15,945 nucleotides of DNA from a bacterium (GTDB taxonomy: Bacteria > BMS3Abin14), in contig JARGFV010000055.1 in assembly GCA_029210545.1 (NCBI GenBank), positions 1-15,945 on the forward strand. The letters are read 5' to 3'. The notes under the pieces are model-generated. The model worked only from the letters and a program-made list of their open reading frames with translations, was not told the origin of the DNA and did no database searches. Of the stretch, positions 12,732 through 15,945 are shown piece by piece (the stretch's first letter is position 1; each line of letters begins with the position of its first letter). Position numbers and translations under genes: made by a program.

Positions 12732-13490
12732 TTGATCTCCATCACCAGCCTTTACAAGCAGTACGGCGATTTCGAGGCGGTCCACGACCTGTCTCTTGAG
12801 GTTCCGGCCGGCGAGGTGTTCGGCTTCCTCGGTCCCAACGGTGCCGGGAAGACCACCACCATCAAGGTCCTTTCCGGCCTGCTGCCGCCAACTTCCGGCG
12901 CCGTGGCCATCGCGGGGTTTGATATCGTCCGTCAGCCCATCGAAGCCAAATCGGTGACCGGGTTCATCCCTGACACACCCTTCATCTTCGACCGGCTGAC
13001 GGGCAGAGAGTTCCTGCGGTTCGTGGGAAGGCTCTACGGCATGAGCGCCGCCGCCGCCCTGGATGGGGCCGTCGAACAGCTGGAGTTTTTTGAACTCACC
13101 AGCTGGGGGAACCATCTGGTAGAGAGCTATTCCCACGGGATGAGGAAAAGGCTGGCCATGGCGGCGGCCCTGCTTCATGCCCCGAAGGTGCTCATCGTGG
13201 ACGAGCCCATGGTGGGCCTGGACCCCAAGGGGGCCCGCAAGGTGAGAAAGATGTTCCGCGACCTCGCCGCCGATGGGATGACTGTTTTTCTGACCACCCA
13301 CGAACTGGCCACCGCCGAGGCAGTATGCGACCGGATAGGGATCATCCACCACGGTAAACTCACGGCGCTCGGCAGCGTCAGCGAACTGGCTGACCTGGTT
13401 CGGGCCCCCGGGATCCACCTGGAAGAGGTGTTCCTCCGGCTCACCATCGAGAGCGAAGGAGAACAGATTTTCACCGACATTCCTGGATAA
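12732..13490 (+). CDS. ABC transporter ATP-binding protein (ABC-2 exporter type)
   Basis: This is the cytoplasmic ATPase of an exporter whose membrane part is encoded next. The 252-aa protein has Walker A GPNGAGKTT (34-42), signature YSHGMRKR (133-140) in place of the classical LSGGQ, Walker B VLIVDEP (153-159), D-loop GLDPKG and the H-loop TTHE (H190). At the Q-loop position the sequence reads GFIPDTPFIFDRLTGREF, with Asp instead of Gln, as in EcsA-like and some other ABC-2 ATPases. Translation most likely starts at TTG 12732 after aggagg (12722-12727), spacer 4 nt. A longer reading from TTG 12672 would translate the 7-nt repeat tract and is rejected. The substrate cannot be told from the sequence. 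Confidence 0.92.
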   Translation: MISITSLYKQYGDFEAVHDLSLEVPAGEVFGFLGPNGAGKTTTIKVLSGLLPPTSGAVAIAGFDIVRQPIEAKSVTGFIPDTPFIFDRLTGREFLRFVGRLYGMSAAAALDGAVEQLEFFELTSWGNHLVESYSHGMRKRLAMAAALLHAPKVLIVDEPMVGLDPKGARKVRKMFRDLAADGMTVFLTTHELATAEAVCDRIGIIHHGKLTALGSVSELADLVRAPGIHLEEVFLRLTIESEGEQIFTDIPG

Positions 13491-13515
13491 AGAGAGAATG
13501 TCGCTGAAAATCTGT
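13463..13515. repeat. 20-bp inverted repeat around the ATPase stop codon
   Basis: The left arm (13463-13482, acagattttca-c-cgacattc) and right arm (13496-13515, gaatgtcg-c-tgaaaatctgt) pair at 19 of 20 positions. The TAA stop (13488-13490) lies in the 13-nt loop. No T-run follows. It could pace expression between ATPase and permease or be an inverted duplication of the gene end. Confidence 0.8.
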
Positions 13516-13614
13516 GTCTGGGGTCTGTGGTTAAAAGCTTTTATGTGACTTGTGGTGATACCACCAAGGTACGCATTAACCGGATGAACCGAAAATGGAA
13601 ACTTGGATTACACC

Positions 13615-15312
13615 ATGAATACCCACGCAGGGTTCGTCAGATCAATTTTCCTTCTCACCGGTTACCGGGTGCGCGAGTTCGTCAACATCTTCCGTTTCGG
13701 AGGTCGGAAGAACCTGTTCTGGGCCGCCATCATCACGTTTCTGGCCGTCACTTTCATATGGTTCGATCACCTGTTCTTCCTGCGTCTCATAGCCGCCATC
13801 CAGGAGAAACTGGAGTTCCTGGCCCCCTTCATGCTCCATCAGCTCATCCACACGCTGTTTTTATCGTTTTTCGGGCTCCTGGCCCTGTCCAGCCTCTCGT
13901 CGGCCATTTCGGGCTTTTACATGAGCTCAGAGATCCCTTTGCTTGTCACGACGCCCCTTTCTCCCACAGCTTTTATCCTCCAGCGGCTGGTCCTGGTCTT
14001 TTTCCAGAGTTCATGGATGATCTTCGTGTTCGGGGCGCCCCCCTTCTTCGCCTACGGAAAACGCCTTGGCCTCGGATGGGAGTTCATCGCGGGGTGGGCT
14101 CCTGTCTTTTTTCTCCTGGTGTCCATACCGGTATTCACCGGCTGTTCCCTGGCCATGATCCTCATGCGGATCCTCCCGGCGTCGAAGGTCAACCATGCAG
14201 TGAGCTTTATCAGTCTGGCCGTGGCCTCCCTCATTATCATCCTGTTCCGGATGAGCCGGCCCGAGAGGCTATTCATGGACGTTCCGGAAGAGGAGGTCAT
14301 GGAGTTCGTCACGGCCATGACGGTCCCCGAATCACCCCTCATGCCCACGAGCTGGGCCACAACGGCTGTTGTTAACCTGAGCACCGGGGGAACCGGTGCG
14401 GTGTACTGGACCAACGTCGTGTACCTGGTGGGAGCAACTCTCGTTACTCTTGCGGCGTTCTACCTCATCTTCAGGCTGTTTTATTTTAAAAGCCTGGCCG
14501 CCGCGGACGAGGGACACGTCCGCAAGGAAAGGGCGGGGATCAGCCTGACGGAGCGCCTCATGGGAAGGATGGATCCGATCATGGGCTCATACCTGACAAA
14601 GGACATGCTCCTTTTCGCGAGAGACCCGTCCCGCTGGACACAGCTTTTCCTCCTGGGAGCCCTCGTGGTCCTGTATGTCTACAACGCCTACAGTTTTCCT
14701 CTCGGTGGGATGTTCTACAAAAACATGGTGGCCTTTCTGAACCTGGGCATCAGCGGGTTCGTGCTGTCGGCCCTGTGCGTCCGGTTCGTGTTCCCCTCGG
14801 TGAGCCTGGAAGGGCGGGCCCTCTGGGTCACCCTGTCCTCGCCCGTGCCCATGAAGCGCTTTTTTATCGCCAAGTACCTTTTCGCCGCCGCCCCCCTGTG
14901 TCTCGTTTCTTTCATCCTGTCCATGGCCACGAACTACGTCCTCGGGGTCCGTGGGGACATGATGCTCCTGTTCACCGCGGCGTCCCTCGTCATGGCCCTG
15001 GCGCTGACAGGACTTTCTCTGGGCATGGGGGCGGTGTACCCGCGCTTCGATTTCGAGAACGAGGCCCAGATACCGGCCTCGGCAGGTGGTGTCGCCTCCA
15101 TGATCATCAGCCTGGCCTACATCGGGGGGATGGTGATCTTCCTGGCAGCGCCCGTGTACCGGTTTTTCGCCTACCGCATGGGGTTAGCGGCGCTCACCAG
15201 GACCGATTCACTCATCAGCCTCGCCGGGGCGGGGATCATGTCCCTGCTGGTGGCGGGGATACCGCTTGCCGCGGGACTGCGCAAGGTGGGGGATTGGGCG
15301 GGCCCCAGGTGA
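13615..15312 (+). CDS. ABC-2 type exporter membrane protein
   Basis: This is the 565-aa membrane partner of the preceding ATPase. About a dozen hydrophobic helices are visible, for example AAIITFLAVTFIWF, FGLLALSSLSSAISGFY, APVFFLLVSIPVFTGC, VNHAVSFISLAVASLIIILF, VVYLVGATLVTLAAFYLI, LFLLGALVVLYVYNAY and IISLAYIGGMVIFLAAPV. A soluble stretch around 291-345 separates two halves. The conserved segment SSEIPLLVTTPLSPTAFI (after the second helix pair) and LSSPVPMKRFFIAKYLFAA are, from memory, typical of the large putative-exporter family Pfam ABC_tran_2. ATG 13615 is chosen because the protein then begins MNTHAGFVRSIFLLTGYRVREF; the ribosome site is weak, and a TTG at 13603 would add four residues. 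The 124-nt gap from the ATPase contains an inverted repeat. Substrate unknown. Confidence 0.85.
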   Translation: MNTHAGFVRSIFLLTGYRVREFVNIFRFGGRKNLFWAAIITFLAVTFIWFDHLFFLRLIAAIQEKLEFLAPFMLHQLIHTLFLSFFGLLALSSLSSAISGFYMSSEIPLLVTTPLSPTAFILQRLVLVFFQSSWMIFVFGAPPFFAYGKRLGLGWEFIAGWAPVFFLLVSIPVFTGCSLAMILMRILPASKVNHAVSFISLAVASLIIILFRMSRPERLFMDVPEEEVMEFVTAMTVPESPLMPTSWATTAVVNLSTGGTGAVYWTNVVYLVGATLVTLAAFYLIFRLFYFKSLAAADEGHVRKERAGISLTERLMGRMDPIMGSYLTKDMLLFARDPSRWTQLFLLGALVVLYVYNAYSFPLGGMFYKNMVAFLNLGISGFVLSALCVRFVFPSVSLEGRALWVTLSSPVPMKRFFIAKYLFAAAPLCLVSFILSMATNYVLGVRGDMMLLFTAASLVMALALTGLSLGMGAVYPRFDFENEAQIPASAGGVASMIISLAYIGGMVIFLAAPVYRFFAYRMGLAALTRTDSLISLAGAGIMSLLVAGIPLAAGLRKVGDWAGPR

Positions 15313-15372
15313 ATCAATCTCGGAGAAAGCAATTTCTGTAAAAAAGGCAAGAGCGGGCTCTCACAGATCTCA

Positions 15373-15389
15373 TCACGCCTCTGGCGTGA
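15373..15389. other. Short hairpin after the permease gene
   Basis: tcacgcc (15373-15379) pairs with ggcgtga (15383-15389) around tct. There is no T-run, so a terminator is only possible. It lies between the permease stop and the left end of the insertion sequence. Confidence 0.35.
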
Positions 15390-15420
15390 CGAAGAAGGAA
15401 GGGAACGAACGTGAGACAGG

Positions 15421-15945
15421 TGTTAGTCCAAAGTAGTAATGTCCCCTCTGTCCAAGTTACAAATGTCCCCTACTTCAACTTTTGCAAGGGGGCGACATGT
15501 CAGAGGAGATATTCACAATGAGCCACAAGGAACTGGATCGTGTCACCGTTATGAATGCGTTAGTCTCCGGTGCCATCAAGCAAAAAGTCGCTGCTGCTCA
15601 GTTAGGGTTGAGCATCCGCCAGATAAAGCGTTTGGTTAAGCGCTTCAAACGGGAAGGGCCGTCTGCCTTGGTCTCCCGCCGCCGGGGTCGGCCGAGCAAC
15701 CGGTGTCTGCCCGAGGAAACACGCAACAAAGCGATCGAGCTCATACAGAAACGTTACCATGACTTTGGACCGACCCTTGCCCATGAGAAGCTCACCGAGA
15801 AACACGAGTTCTCCCTTTCCGTAGAGACCCTCCGGCAATGGATGATCAACGAAGGTATCTGGAAACCCAAAAAACGCAAATATCCCAAAGCCTTTCAGTT
15901 GCGTGAACGGCGCTCACGTTTCGGAGAACTCATCCAGATCGACGG
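15421..15945 (+). mobile_element. Insertion sequence, left part (IS1202/ISNCY-like), cut by the window edge
   Basis: From about 15421 (tgttagtccaaagtag) the style of sequence changes from host spacer to IS end. Two direct copies of aatgtcccct (15438-15447 and 15462-15471), 24 bp apart, are the kind of subterminal repeat to which a transposase binds. A transposase gene follows. The right end is outside the window, so the terminal inverted repeat and target duplication cannot be checked; the exact left boundary is an estimate. Confidence 0.75.
15518..15945 (+). CDS. Transposase, IS1202/ISNCY-like, 3' truncated by window end
   Basis: The open frame runs to the window edge without a stop (142 complete codons). 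It starts at ATG 15518 after gaggag (15503-15508); an in-frame ATG at 15497 is an alternative. The N-terminal part is a helix-turn-helix region (SGAIKQKVAAAQLGLSIRQI followed by KRLVKRFKREG), then a basic linker with RRRGRPSNR. Next comes a second DNA-binding segment (FGPTLAHEKLTEKHEFSLS and ETLRQWMINEGIW). The last visible residues, RFGELIQID, reach the first Asp of the DDE catalytic domain. This layout matches ISNCY/IS1202-type transposases. Whether the full gene is intact cannot be seen here. It is oriented away from the ABC exporter genes. Confidence 0.85.
   Translation, partial: MSHKELDRVTVMNALVSGAIKQKVAAAQLGLSIRQIKRLVKRFKREGPSALVSRRRGRPSNRCLPEETRNKAIELIQKRYHDFGPTLAHEKLTEKHEFSLSVETLRQWMINEGIWKPKKRKYPKAFQLRERRSRFGELIQID

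Overview
This window reads as a chromosomal piece of a fairly GC-rich Gram-negative bacterium of the former Deltaproteobacteria (Desulfobacterota/Desulfuromonadia-like). This is an inference from protein style, from the gmk-rpoZ-rel-ridA-rpmB neighbourhood, and from an RpoH-type sigma factor. No rRNA or tRNA gene is present. Almost all genes are on the + strand; rpmB is the only clear minus-strand gene.

Layout. 131-3423: gmk, rpoZ and a bifunctional (p)ppGpp synthetase/hydrolase (rel), a guanine-nucleotide, transcription and stringent-response group. 3424-3746: hairpins and an AT-richer leader. 3747-4172: a small secreted protein of unknown function with lower GC than its surroundings. 4173-5253: ridA, flanked by two copies of a 150-bp multi-hairpin repeat in inverted orientation, then a minus-strand terminator for rpmB. 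5254-5445: rpmB (L28) on the minus strand. 5668-7975: a small CxxC protein (DUF1858) and recG. 7976-8301: a structured leader with inverted repeats and a group of DnaA-box-like 9-mers before ndk. 8302-12611: ndk, then rlmN, an RpoH-like sigma factor and an HtrA protease; the last three genes overlap one another. 12732-15312: an ABC exporter ATPase and its large membrane partner. 15421-end: the left part of an insertion sequence with a transposase (IS1202/ISNCY type) cut off by the window edge.

How it fits together. The window is mostly housekeeping and stress genes: nucleotide supply (gmk, ndk), alarmone control (rel, rpoZ), ribosome parts and modification (rpmB, rlmN), DNA repair (recG), and envelope/heat stress (sigma factor and HtrA, translationally coupled).

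The unusual content is in the spacers. Two repeat classes stand out. One is the 150-bp element made of five consecutive hairpins, present twice in opposite orientation around ridA with one mismatch. The other is a set of seven degenerate tandem tracts of 7-nt units, found in four different spacers. I did not find a defence system, CRISPR array or prophage.
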